NCBI GenBank assembly: GCA_041649615.1
Contig: JBAZMT010000004.1
Location: 1 to 64,000, forward strand
Direction of reading: 5' to 3'
Source: JALOAR01 sp041649615
GTDB lineage: Bacteria; Patescibacteriota; Minisyncoccia; UBA6257; Colwellbacteraceae
Length of the DNA stretch: 64,000 bases
Positions 57,272 to 64,000 of this stretch are shown piece by piece. The notes beneath the pieces were generated by a model. The model did not search any database. It was given only the letters and a program-made list of their open reading frames with translations, and was not told the DNA's origin. Made by a program: the position numbers and the translations under genes. How positions within the stretch are numbered: position 1 is the first letter of the stretch; each line of letters starts with the position of its first letter.

Positions 57272-58024
57272 TTACAGTTTTTTAGAAATACAAAAAATAT
57301 CTCCGGATGAAAGATTCTGAGGACGAATACTTGAAGGTAAATTACAGGAATTAAAAATTTTTTCTGCTTCGGACTTTGGAATATTAAAGAAATCAGAGAA
57401 ATTATTTATGGCCTTTTTTCGGGGATGGAGGAATAAGGCATGAACGACGGTAGAATACGCCTTTTCGGCCATATATTCGTTTCGATCAAGCGAGACAACA
57501 GCGGAGTCAACTTTAGGTTTGGGATAAAAATCATTTTTTGGGACGGTAAATAGGTAATTGGGGGTTGCCCATCCGCGAATTACGGAAGATAAAAGGTTGG
57601 CTTTTCCAAGGGTCGCACAGATGCGCTCGGCTACTTCACGCTGAACAAGAAAAACGGTTTTAGCGGGAGGAATTGACAGTTCGGAGGTGATTCTTAACAG
57701 TTGCCCCGTGATGTAGTAAGGGATATTTCCTATGAGTTTCCAATTCTTAGGCAGCTTAATTTCTGGCAATATTTTAAGAGCGTCACCCGCAATGACTTGA
57801 ACATTGCGGAATTCTTGTCGTAAAAGACCGGCTAAATTCTCATCTTTTTCTATAGTAATGAGTTTTTGAGGGTTTTTGGCGACTAAAAAGCTAGTCAGCT
57901 CGCCATGACCCGGGCCGATTTCAACTACGGTATCACCTTCTTTGATATCTAGGGCGTCAGCGATTCTTTGCAAAGCGGTATCATTTTGCAAAAAGTTCTG
58001 TCCGAGTGATTTTTTCGGCTTCAT
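57272..58024 (-). CDS. rsmA: 16S rRNA dimethyladenosine methyltransferase RsmA (KsgA)
   Basis: 250 residues. KPKKSLGQNFLQNDTALQRIA opens the protein, the SAM motif is VVEIGPGHGELT (about 35-46), and the catalytic N-x-x-Y is in IGNIPYYITGQLL (about 98-110). It dimethylates two adenines in the 3' hairpin of 16S rRNA. Leftward, 28 bases upstream of the TrbL-like gene. Confidence 0.95.
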   Translation of the reverse strand: MKPKKSLGQNFLQNDTALQRIADALDIKEGDTVVEIGPGHGELTSFLVAKNPQKLITIEKDENLAGLLRQEFRNVQVIAGDALKILPEIKLPKNWKLIGNIPYYITGQLLRITSELSIPPAKTVFLVQREVAERICATLGKANLLSSVIRGWATPNYLFTVPKNDFYPKPKVDSAVVSLDRNEYMAEKAYSTVVHALFLHPRKKAINNFSDFFNIPKSEAEKIFNSCNLPSSIRPQNLSSGDIFCISKKL

Positions 58025-58093
58025 ATTTATAGATTTACGTCAACTTGAAAACCATTTTGGCCGCATGATAACATCCCGGCCATTAGTACAGTA

Positions 58094-58660
58094 TTGCCAA
58101 AAATCGCATATTTTGCCATTTTAGGCGCTTTAACACTTATATCGGTGGCCGTGTTGCTGTTTATTCCGTCTCTCGGCGATTTAGTCTTGGGAGGCGAATC
58201 GGGGATTCAGGAGAATAAAATACAATTAGCAGGGATTATTTTTTCTTCGGAGAAACCGCTCGTATTAAATGAAGGTTCAATGCTTTTGGACGCCCAGCCG
58301 ATAGTGAATGAAGTAACTCAAGAAAATAAGCCAGATTTACTTGATGGAGAGAATACGCAATTTGCGGGAGAATATGGAGACGAAGACATATTTTTCGCCG
58401 TTTGCGGAATGGAAATAAACGCCAGCTTTCCCGGTCTTATAACCGATACGGGCGAACCCGAAAAATGGAATGAAGGCAAGGGAGGGTACGTGACGATACA
58501 GAACGCTTATTCTCTTAGAAACGTCGTTTTTTCGCATTTCTCCGAAGTTAGCGTTACTCCGGGAGATTTCGTGGAATTGGGAGAATCTTTGGGAACGGCG
58601 GGTTCTTCCGGAAATGTTTTTTCCGGGAGAGCGTGCCAGGTGGGTATAGCTAACAAATAA
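58094..58660 (+). CDS. Membrane-anchored degenerate LytM (M23-like) protein
   Basis: 188 residues from a TTG start; a membrane helix occupies about 5-27. The C-terminal domain (about 120-188) follows the LytM/M23 strand order: GKGGYVTIQNAYSLRNVVFSH, then VTPGDFVELGESLGTAGSSGNV. The zinc-binding HLHFE motif is replaced by ACQVGI, and the remaining His in FSHFSEV is alone, so it is probably not a peptidase. Such proteins may activate amidases or bind the wall. Divergent from rsmA, convergent with the ComM-like gene. Confidence 0.72.
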   Translation: MPKIAYFAILGALTLISVAVLLFIPSLGDLVLGGESGIQENKIQLAGIIFSSEKPLVLNEGSMLLDAQPIVNEVTQENKPDLLDGENTQFAGEYGDEDIFFAVCGMEINASFPGLITDTGEPEKWNEGKGGYVTIQNAYSLRNVVFSHFSEVSVTPGDFVELGESLGTAGSSGNVFSGRACQVGIANK

Positions 58661-58674
58661 TTTTTTTGGATTCC

Positions 58675-60216
58675 CTAACGGGGTAAACCGGAGCGCAATC
58701 TGTATTGAAAAGCTTCGGCTACGTGTTCGGGCCTAACGATTTCCGAGAGATCAAGGTCGGCGATGGTTCGGGAGACTTTAAGGAGCCGATAATAGCCTCT
58801 AGAAGACAATCGCGCGGATTCAAACATTTTTTTGATGAATTCCTCCGCTTCTTTGGAAAGGGTTATGGTCTCATCGCACTGTTTTGAAGAAAGGAAAGCG
58901 TTCCCGTCCGCTTTTACGCCGAATTTTTTTAGTCTTTCTTCTCTGAAGTTGCCGGATGCGGAAACTTTTTCCCGATAATCTTTGGCGGACGAAATCGATT
59001 TGCCTTTCAATTCTTCGTATTTAATCCGGGGAACGTTTATCTGGATGTCTATTCTATCAAGCAAGGGTCCCGAAACTTTTTTCTGATAGCGAATAATATC
59101 GTAAACGCCGCAACGACATTCAACGTCTTCATCGCCGTAATAACCGCAAGGACAGGGATTCATGGCGGAGATGAATTGGAATCTTGCGGGGAAATAAGCG
59201 CTTGCTTTGGCGCGAGAAACCGATACTTCGCCGGACTCCATCGGTTGCCGCAAAGCTTCAAGAACGTCGCGGTGAAATTCGGGCAGTTCGTCAAAGAAGA
59301 GGACTCCGTTGTGAGCGAGACTTATTTCTCCCGGACGGGGATTTGAACCGCCTCCGATAATGGAAGAAGCGGACGAAGAATGATGCGGATTTCTGAAAGG
59401 CCGCGAAATGATGAAAGGCGTTTCGGCGGATAAGAGACCGGCGGCGCTCCAATTTTTGGAAGTTTCTATGGCGTATTCCAAATTCAGCGGAGGCAGAATG
59501 GAGTTAATGGCTCTCGCAAGCATCGTTTTTCCCGAGCCGGGAGGTCCCACCATCAACATGTTGTGTCGTCCGGCGGCGGCAACGAGAAGAGCGCGCTTTG
59601 CCAACTCATGGCCTTTGATGTCCGATATGGAAACGAAATCGGATGAAGACTCGGGGAAACTGCTTTTCTCGGCTGGAGCAATAATAATAGAACCTTCAAC
59701 GTGTCTTACGGCTTCAAGCAAATCTCTTACAGGAATGACGTTGATTTCCGGGACAAGCGCCGCTTCTTTAGCGTTTTCTTTCGGCAGAATTATTTCTTTG
59801 AATCCCAACTCTTTCGCGAGACAAGCGATATTCAAGGCTCCTCTTATTCCGCGAAGACTTCCGTCAAGAGAAAGTTCGCCGACTATGATTCGGTTGCTGA
59901 AATCGGCTTCTTTGATTTCACCGGTAGCGGCGGCATAACCCAAAGCGATACCCAAGGCGTATTGCGAGCCGGTTTTATGAATAGCCGCCGGAGCGAGATT
60001 TACCGTGATGCGGCGGTTTTCACGATTCGGCGGTTTAAAACCCGAATTTTTCAAGGCGGCATTTACCCGCTCTTTGGCTTCGGAAAGAGCCTTATCGGCC
60101 AATCCGACAATCGTAAAATCGTGCAGACCGACATTCAAGTCCACTTCAATAGTGATAAGTTTGGCCGTAATTCCTAAAAGCTCGGCGGAAAAGAGCCTTG
60201 AGATACTACGGGGCAT
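58675..60216 (-). CDS. comM: ComM/YifB family Mg-chelatase-like AAA ATPase
   Basis: 513 residues. N-terminal Lon-like domain (about 15-165: VDLNVGLHDFTIVGLADKA), AAA domain with Walker A VGPPGSGKTMLARA (about 226-239) and Walker B GVLFFDELPEF, CPCGYYGDEDVECRCG zinc region and a C-terminal helical domain with SSRGYYRLLKVSRTIADL. In competent bacteria ComM is a branch-migration helicase that helps integrate taken-up DNA, which fits the PilB-like ATPase in this window. Confidence 0.94.
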   Translation of the reverse strand: MPRSISRLFSAELLGITAKLITIEVDLNVGLHDFTIVGLADKALSEAKERVNAALKNSGFKPPNRENRRITVNLAPAAIHKTGSQYALGIALGYAAATGEIKEADFSNRIIVGELSLDGSLRGIRGALNIACLAKELGFKEIILPKENAKEAALVPEINVIPVRDLLEAVRHVEGSIIIAPAEKSSFPESSSDFVSISDIKGHELAKRALLVAAAGRHNMLMVGPPGSGKTMLARAINSILPPLNLEYAIETSKNWSAAGLLSAETPFIISRPFRNPHHSSSASSIIGGGSNPRPGEISLAHNGVLFFDELPEFHRDVLEALRQPMESGEVSVSRAKASAYFPARFQFISAMNPCPCGYYGDEDVECRCGVYDIIRYQKKVSGPLLDRIDIQINVPRIKYEELKGKSISSAKDYREKVSASGNFREERLKKFGVKADGNAFLSSKQCDETITLSKEAEEFIKKMFESARLSSRGYYRLLKVSRTIADLDLSEIVRPEHVAEAFQYRLRSGLPR

Positions 60217-60220
60217 TACG

Positions 60221-60553
60221 TCACGACTTAATCTTATGAACCTTGCAAAGGGAAGATTCGGGAACGATGTCTAAAATTTCTTTTTCAATCTCTTTGCCGC
60301 AAACCTCGCATAAGCCGTACGTGCCCGATTGGATTTTGTTTAAAGCCCGGCGGACGTCTTCAAGGCGAGACCTAATTTCGTCTCTGATTCCCGTCTGTTC
60401 ATCTGCGGCAACCGATTCGTCTGCTTCATCTTCTTCCTGATCAACTTGATCGCCAAAGTCCAGTCTTTCGGGTATCTCTTTTAAATCGTTTTCAAGCCTC
60501 TTTTCCAGGGATTCCAGTGAATCCTTATATTTTTCCAGTTCTTCGCTCGTCAT
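60221..60553 (-). CDS. DksA/TraR-type zinc-finger protein
   Basis: 110 residues. An acidic coiled-coil N-terminal half (about 1-75, with two Asp/Glu clusters) and a C-terminal zinc motif CEVCGKEI ... SSLCKVHK (about 84-106), in which the last ligand is His rather than Cys. DksA-like proteins act in the RNA polymerase secondary channel. It starts 4 bases upstream of the comM-like gene in the same direction. Confidence 0.87.
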   Translation of the reverse strand: MTSEELEKYKDSLESLEKRLENDLKEIPERLDFGDQVDQEEDEADESVAADEQTGIRDEIRSRLEDVRRALNKIQSGTYGLCEVCGKEIEKEILDIVPESSLCKVHKIKS

Positions 60554-60580
60554 TGTACAATTCTAACATAACCTTAGAGT

Positions 60581-61138
60581 ATGATATACGCGCTTCATGG
60601 CATAACGGAAGAAATACACGTGAACTTTGCGGTTTTGGCGGTTTCCGGGGGAGAATCGTATAAGGTTTTCATGCCTCAAGGAGATTTGGGAGCGCTCCAG
60701 AAGGGCAAAGAGATAAAATTATTTACTTGTCTTTATTCAAGGGAAGACGGGATGGATTTATACGGTTTTTTATCGGAGGAAGAAAGGGATTTATTTGAAA
60801 CGTTAAACACCGTTTCGGGAGTGGGCCCAAAAGCCGCGATCGGTATTTTAGGTTTAGGACCGACGGACCAAATAAAAGCGGCGATAAGAGAAGGCAAAAC
60901 GGAGACGCTCACGAAGTCGTTTGGCATCGGAAAGAAAACGGCGGAGAGAATTGTCGTAGAATTGAGAGATAAAATAAAAGGAGGAGGGGACGCTCCCGAA
61001 TGGGACGAGGACGTTTACGACGCGCTCATTAAACTCGGTTACAGACGGGATGCCGCGAAGGAAGCGGTAAGGAAGGTAAATAAGGAGACGAAGGATATAA
61101 ACGAAAGACTAAAAGAAGCGTTGAAATACATTAAATGA
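60581..61138 (+). CDS. ruvA: Holliday junction DNA-binding protein RuvA
   Basis: 185 residues: OB domain (about 1-62, MIYALHGITEEIHVNFAVL), two helix-hairpin-helix motifs (TVSGVGPKAAIGILG about 76 and SFGIGKKTAERIVVELRDKI about 111), and domain III (about 140-185, DALIKLGYRRDAAKEAVRKV) that contacts RuvB. Divergent from the DksA-like gene. Confidence 0.96.
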   Translation: MIYALHGITEEIHVNFAVLAVSGGESYKVFMPQGDLGALQKGKEIKLFTCLYSREDGMDLYGFLSEEERDLFETLNTVSGVGPKAAIGILGLGPTDQIKAAIREGKTETLTKSFGIGKKTAERIVVELRDKIKGGGDAPEWDEDVYDALIKLGYRRDAAKEAVRKVNKETKDINERLKEALKYIK

Positions 61139-61142
61139 GTCT

Positions 61143-61230
61143 AAAACAAATAAAATACGCATACGGGATACCGCTCCGAGGCCGCTTGGGCCGGTCTTTA
61201 ATATCCCTTAATGCGTATTTTATTTGTTTT
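61143..61230. repeat. Long perfect hairpin element between ruvA and the Mur-ligase gene
   Basis: AAAACAAATAAAATACGCAT (61143-61162) is exactly inverted at 61211-61230. The stem continues inward with GGGATA (61165-61170) and TATCCC (61202-61207), and the centre GGCCGCTTGGGCC can fold again. The arm at 61211 contains an ATG that is in frame with the next gene. Confidence 0.9.
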
Positions 61231-61240
61231 TAAACATAAA

Positions 61241-62407
61241 ATGATTAAGAAACTTAAGAATATATACCATTATATCCTCGCTTGGGCGGGGAAGGTTGTG
61301 TTTAGGAATCCGTCTCGGAAACTTGTGGTGATAGGCGTAACCGGGACGAAAGGAAAAACCGTAACGGTAGAACTTATCGCGACCGCATTAAACGCGTGCG
61401 GACAAAAGGCGGCCATAATTTCTTCGGCGCACATTGTCGTGGGAGACAAAGAAAGACCGAACACGACCGAGAATACCATGATCGGCCGAGGCAGAGTTCA
61501 GAGAATACTCGCGGAGGCCGTAAAAAAAGGATGCGGATTCGCGGTCATTGAAGTTACTTCCCAGGGCGTCATCCAGCACAGGCATAAATTCATTGAATGG
61601 GACGCGGCAGTTCTCACCAATCTATATCCCGAACACATTGAATCTCACGGGGGCTTTGAGAAATACAGGGAAGCGAAGCTTGATTTTTTCCGGTACGTTG
61701 CCAATTCGCCGAAGAACGGAAGAATATTCTTTATCAATAAAGAAGACGAGAACGCGGAATATTTCGTGAAGGCCGCGGGCGACAATAAAATAATATTTTT
61801 CGGCGGAACTTTTCTTAAAGCCGATTATGAAGCGGCGGTGGAGGTCGCAGATCATTTTGGATGTGACAGAAAAATGGTGGAAAAAGAACTCGCCGATTTT
61901 AGAGGCGTGCCCGGAAGGATGGAAACGGTCGTTAAAGAACCTTCCAGGGTAATCGTGGACTATGCGCATACGCCCGACTCGCTTGAACAAGTTTATAAAT
62001 GGGCGGCGTTGCCTCAGAAAATCGGCCAAGACGGGCGCAAATTAATTTGCGTTTTGGGTTCGGCCGGAGGAGGAAGAGATAAATGGAAGAGACCGAAGAT
62101 GGGGGAAATAGCGGCAAAATATTGCGACGAAATAATCCTTACAAACGAAGATCCTTATAACGAAAATCCGATGGGTATATTGGAAGAGATTAATAGAGGC
62201 GTTCTAGGCGCGGGGAAAGAGGCGATTAAAATATTGGATCGGCAAGAAGCGATAGATAAGGCGGTTTCCGAAGCGAAAGAAGGAGACACGGTAATCCTTA
62301 CCGGAAAAGGGAGCGAAAGGTACATCCATCTTGCGAGAGGAAAAAAATTGCTCTGGTCTGAAAAAGAAGCGGTTATGCGGGCGATCAAAGATAAAAACAA
62401 AATGTAG
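61241..62407 (+). CDS. MurE-like Mur ligase lacking the N-terminal substrate domain
   Basis: 388 residues from the ATG at 61241. The alternative ATG at 61211 lies inside a long hairpin arm and was not chosen. P-loop GVTGTKGKTV (about 33-42), TTENTM, the Lys in YREAKLDFF that is carbamylated in Mur ligases, DYAHTPDSL, GSAGGGRDKWKRPKMG and TNEDPYNENP follow the MurE order. The UDP-binding N-terminal domain of about 90 residues is missing, and the DNPR motif of meso-diaminopimelate-adding MurE is not present. It probably joins an amino acid to a peptidoglycan or cell-surface precursor. Confidence 0.85.
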   Translation: MIKKLKNIYHYILAWAGKVVFRNPSRKLVVIGVTGTKGKTVTVELIATALNACGQKAAIISSAHIVVGDKERPNTTENTMIGRGRVQRILAEAVKKGCGFAVIEVTSQGVIQHRHKFIEWDAAVLTNLYPEHIESHGGFEKYREAKLDFFRYVANSPKNGRIFFINKEDENAEYFVKAAGDNKIIFFGGTFLKADYEAAVEVADHFGCDRKMVEKELADFRGVPGRMETVVKEPSRVIVDYAHTPDSLEQVYKWAALPQKIGQDGRKLICVLGSAGGGRDKWKRPKMGEIAAKYCDEIILTNEDPYNENPMGILEEINRGVLGAGKEAIKILDRQEAIDKAVSEAKEGDTVILTGKGSERYIHLARGKKLLWSEKEAVMRAIKDKNKM

Positions 62408-62415
62408 AAATAAAA

Positions 62416-62438
62416 ACCCCTTTCATCAAGAAAGGGGT
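62416..62438 (-). terminator. Terminator containing the stop codon of the gene at 62426-62758
   Basis: On the minus strand ACCCCTTTC (62438-62430) pairs with GAAAGGGGT (62424-62416); the TGA stop (62428-62426) lies in the 5-base loop, and TTTTA follows. Confidence 0.87.
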
Positions 62439-62758
62439 ATATCGGAAAGTCGGTGAATTTTAATGACAGTCGGTTTCTTGATGTCCGGGTAATTCTTCCC
62501 GGTATCAATGATCACCGCATCGTTTCTTATCGGACTGAGCTCGCATCCTTTTGGCAGGCCAAGGAATTCGCTTGCCGTTATCGTCATCAGTTTTTTCGCT
62601 TGCTTTTTGGTATAAGCGGCAATCTTTGCCACTATGGTTTCGGTTCCGGTGGCGAATTCACAACTAAATATATAGAGCGGCTTTTTCCTTTGCTTTGCTT
62701 TGCCGGGGACCTTATTGAAAAAGTCCAGTTGTTCTTCCTGCGCAGCTCGACCAGTCAT
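62426..62758 (-). CDS. Hypothetical soluble protein (orphan)
   Basis: 110 residues from the ATG at 62758, which has a perfect AGGAGG at 62772-62767 (spacing 8). It starts with a charged region, then a mixed alpha/beta domain with YIFSCEFATGTETIVAKIAAYTKKQAKKL (split over the helix) and a closing strand. One Cys near each end of the domain. No family recognised. The stop codon is inside its terminator hairpin, as with other orphans here. Confidence 0.68.
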   Translation of the reverse strand: MTGRAAQEEQLDFFNKVPGKAKQRKKPLYIFSCEFATGTETIVAKIAAYTKKQAKKLMTITASEFLGLPKGCELSPIRNDAVIIDTGKNYPDIKKPTVIKIHRLSDIPLS

Positions 62759-62836
62759 CAAAACTACCTCCTTTTTAAACTTCAGTCTTCATTCTGTCAC
62801 AAAAAATACTTTTTGTCAATAAATATTTTCTTTTCT

Positions 62837-62845
62837 TGCTATAAT
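62837..62845 (+). promoter_or_regulatory. Extended -10 promoter
   Basis: TGCTATAAT is a perfect extended -10 (TGn plus TATAAT), 11 bases before the ATG at 62857. TTGTCA further upstream has too long a spacer (21 bases). Confidence 0.6.
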
Positions 62846-62856
62846 GAATAAAAACC

Positions 62857-63063
62857 ATGTTAAAAGATCACAATCACGATTTGGTGCAGCAGTTGTCCGA
62901 AATATCGGACAGTTTGTGGAGGATGAAGCAATATAAAGAAAACGCCGGAGGGTGCGAGTCGTGCAAGCTCATGTGGGAGAAAATGCAGGGAGACTACGAA
63001 AATCACGTGGATATGCTTAAAGGGGAAATTGCGAGACACGTGGGAGAGAATAGGTTTGATTAG
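62857..63063 (+). CDS. Small hypothetical protein with a CxxC motif
   Basis: 68 residues, helical and charged, with GGCESCKLMWEKM (about 32-44) carrying two cysteines in CxxC spacing and three His elsewhere (HNH near the start, NHVDM). It may bind a metal as a dimer. It has a clear promoter and terminator, so expression is likely. No family recognised. Confidence 0.65.
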   Translation: MLKDHNHDLVQQLSEISDSLWRMKQYKENAGGCESCKLMWEKMQGDYENHVDMLKGEIARHVGENRFD

Positions 63064-63071
63064 TAACTGGC

Positions 63072-63104
63072 AAAAGACCCTTCGTGAAGATTACGGGGTC
63101 TTTT
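63072..63104 (+). terminator. Intrinsic terminator after the small CxxC gene
   Basis: AAAAGACCC pairs with GGGTCTTTT, with an inner CTTCGTGAAG fold, and T5 ends the structure. It starts 9 bases after the stop at 63063. Confidence 0.85.
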
Positions 63105-63120
63105 TGTTATCATTGGGGTA

Positions 63121-64000
63121 ATGAAACTGTATTTCTACGGAGGAGCGAAAGCGGTAACGGGCGCGAATTATTTATTGCTGGGTGAGCCGAACGCGAAGGG
63201 GGAGACGACTAAAATTTTAATTGACTGCGGATTGACGCAAGGGACCAGAAAAGAAGAGGAAAAAAACTATGATCCGTTTCCTTACGATCCAAAAGAGATT
63301 GACGCGCTTTTCATCACTCACGCGCACGTAGACCATACGGGCAGAATTCCTTATCTATACAAACTCGGATTCAGAGGGGCTATTTATTCAACGGCGCCGA
63401 CAAAAGACTTTGCGGAAGAACTTTTAATAGATTCGCAGGGACTCATTGAAAAGGAAGCGAAGGAAGACAAACACGAACCGCTTTACACGTTAAAGGACGT
63501 AACGGATTCGTTGAACATCTGGAAGAGAGTTCGATATCACGAGCCCGTTAGGGTTAAAGAATTTGACGCGGAGTTTTACGATGCCGGGCATATTTTGGGA
63601 TCGTCTTTCATTCGGGTTACGGAGAACCCGCCCGTTTATAAAACGGGCGAGGCGGGTCCCGCTGACAAAAAAGTCAGTAAGAAAACAATTGTTTTTTCGG
63701 GAGACATAGGGAACGTCAAAACGCCGCTCGTGAAAGATACGGAACCGTTGCCCGAAGGGACCGATTACGTCGTAATGGAAGCTCTTTACGGGGATAAGAT
63801 TCATGAGCATACGGAAGACAGAAAGAACGTTTTGGAAGACACGATCGAGGAAGCGGTGACGGCGGGAGGAACGCTCATGATACCGGCTTTCGCGATGGAG
63901 AGGACGCAGGAACTCTTGTACGAAATAAACGAACTTCGTGAGAACATGCGAATTCCCAAAACGCCGGTATTTATAGACAGTCCTTTGGCCATAAAACTTC
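63121..64000 (+). CDS. Metallo-beta-lactamase/beta-CASP RNA nuclease (3' end outside window)
   Basis: The first 293 residues of a gene that runs off the window. HAHVDH (about 65-70), GHILGSS (about 157) and SGDIGN (about 198) are the metal-binding motifs, and IPAFAMERTQELL and FIDSPLA begin the beta-CASP domain, as in the CPSF/YsgA-type RNA-processing exonuclease group. Residues about 165-190 (TENPPVYKTGEAGPADKK) are an extra loop encoded by an imperfect palindrome (63626-63657). The gene follows a terminator with only 16 bases in between. Confidence 0.9.
   Translation, partial: MKLYFYGGAKAVTGANYLLLGEPNAKGETTKILIDCGLTQGTRKEEEKNYDPFPYDPKEIDALFITHAHVDHTGRIPYLYKLGFRGAIYSTAPTKDFAEELLIDSQGLIEKEAKEDKHEPLYTLKDVTDSLNIWKRVRYHEPVRVKEFDAEFYDAGHILGSSFIRVTENPPVYKTGEAGPADKKVSKKTIVFSGDIGNVKTPLVKDTEPLPEGTDYVVMEALYGDKIHEHTEDRKNVLEDTIEEAVTAGGTLMIPAFAMERTQELLYEINELRENMRIPKTPVFIDSPLAIKL
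63626..63657. repeat. Imperfect palindrome inside the beta-CASP gene
   Basis: ACCCGCCCGTTT (63626-63637) pairs with AAACGGGCG and GGGT in 63641-63657 with a 5-base bulge. It sits in a loop of the protein between motif 3 and motif 4 and looks like an in-frame repeat insertion. Confidence 0.6.

Overview
The window looks like a piece of chromosome from a Candidate Phyla Radiation (Patescibacteria) bacterium, most likely of the Parcubacteria/Paceibacteria group. This is inference from gene content: tightly packed genes for information processing, a polymerase I type 5' exonuclease as a stand-alone protein, an RNHCP-domain protein, several T4SS-pilin-like proteins, PrgI/VirB4/TrbL genes without a visible relaxase or coupling protein, and many small membrane-anchored orphans. 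TGA is used as a stop, so the recoded Gracilibacteria and Absconditabacteria are unlikely.

Layout. Positions 1-3900 hold the tail of one cell-surface protein gene facing a frameshifted, partly identical copy on the other strand. The second copy has a structured leader and lies downstream of a winged-helix gene. A Doc-type toxin-antitoxin pair follows (4.0-4.7 kb), then a membrane protein, a ClpB-like disaggregase, three separately terminated membrane-anchored orphans and an HtrA-like protease. From 11.0 to 18.6 kb a leftward run encodes TyrS, ClpP, NusA, a proline-rich membrane protein, PNPase, a NYN-domain protein and S15. A Xer recombinase, tRNA-Leu and two orphans lead to three small pilin-like genes and a solute-binding protein (21.2-23.6 kb). 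A small putative insertion lies at the 3' end of gyrA. Next come an S1-domain protein, FtsH, tRNA-Ile, tRNA-Val and an AlkD-like protein.

At 32.6-33.1 kb a repeat-rich spacer with phased palindromes separates an RNHCP gene from yraN and rpsT. A DNA-maintenance block follows: holA, mutM, a histidine kinase, the exonuclease, tsaE, ruvB, a PilB/GspE ATPase, yebC, ruvC and a class A penicillin-binding protein. The probable origin region comes next (dnaN, dnaA, then rpmH, rnpA, yidC and jag). From 49.2 to 57.2 kb a leftward operon encodes a reduced type IV secretion-like machine in which two pilin-like membrane modules are fused to surface domains: pentapeptide repeats, and a carbohydrate-binding module plus C39-like peptidase. 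The window ends with rsmA, a degenerate LytM protein, a ComM-like ATPase, a DksA-like zinc protein, ruvA, a Mur-ligase-like gene, two small genes and a truncated beta-CASP nuclease gene.

Two start styles can be seen. Several genes (dnaA, rpmH, rpsO, the PBP gene, yraN, htrA, the antitoxin) have a -10 box ending only 5-7 bases before the start codon, which suggests leaderless mRNAs. The orphan genes instead carry strong AGGAGG-type ribosome sites and compact terminators, in some cases with the stop codon inside the hairpin loop. The most unusual items are the pilin-fusion secretion locus, the 42-bp-phased palindrome array upstream of yraN, the inverted surface-protein pair, the gyrA-flanking direct repeat and palindromic elements inside coding genes.
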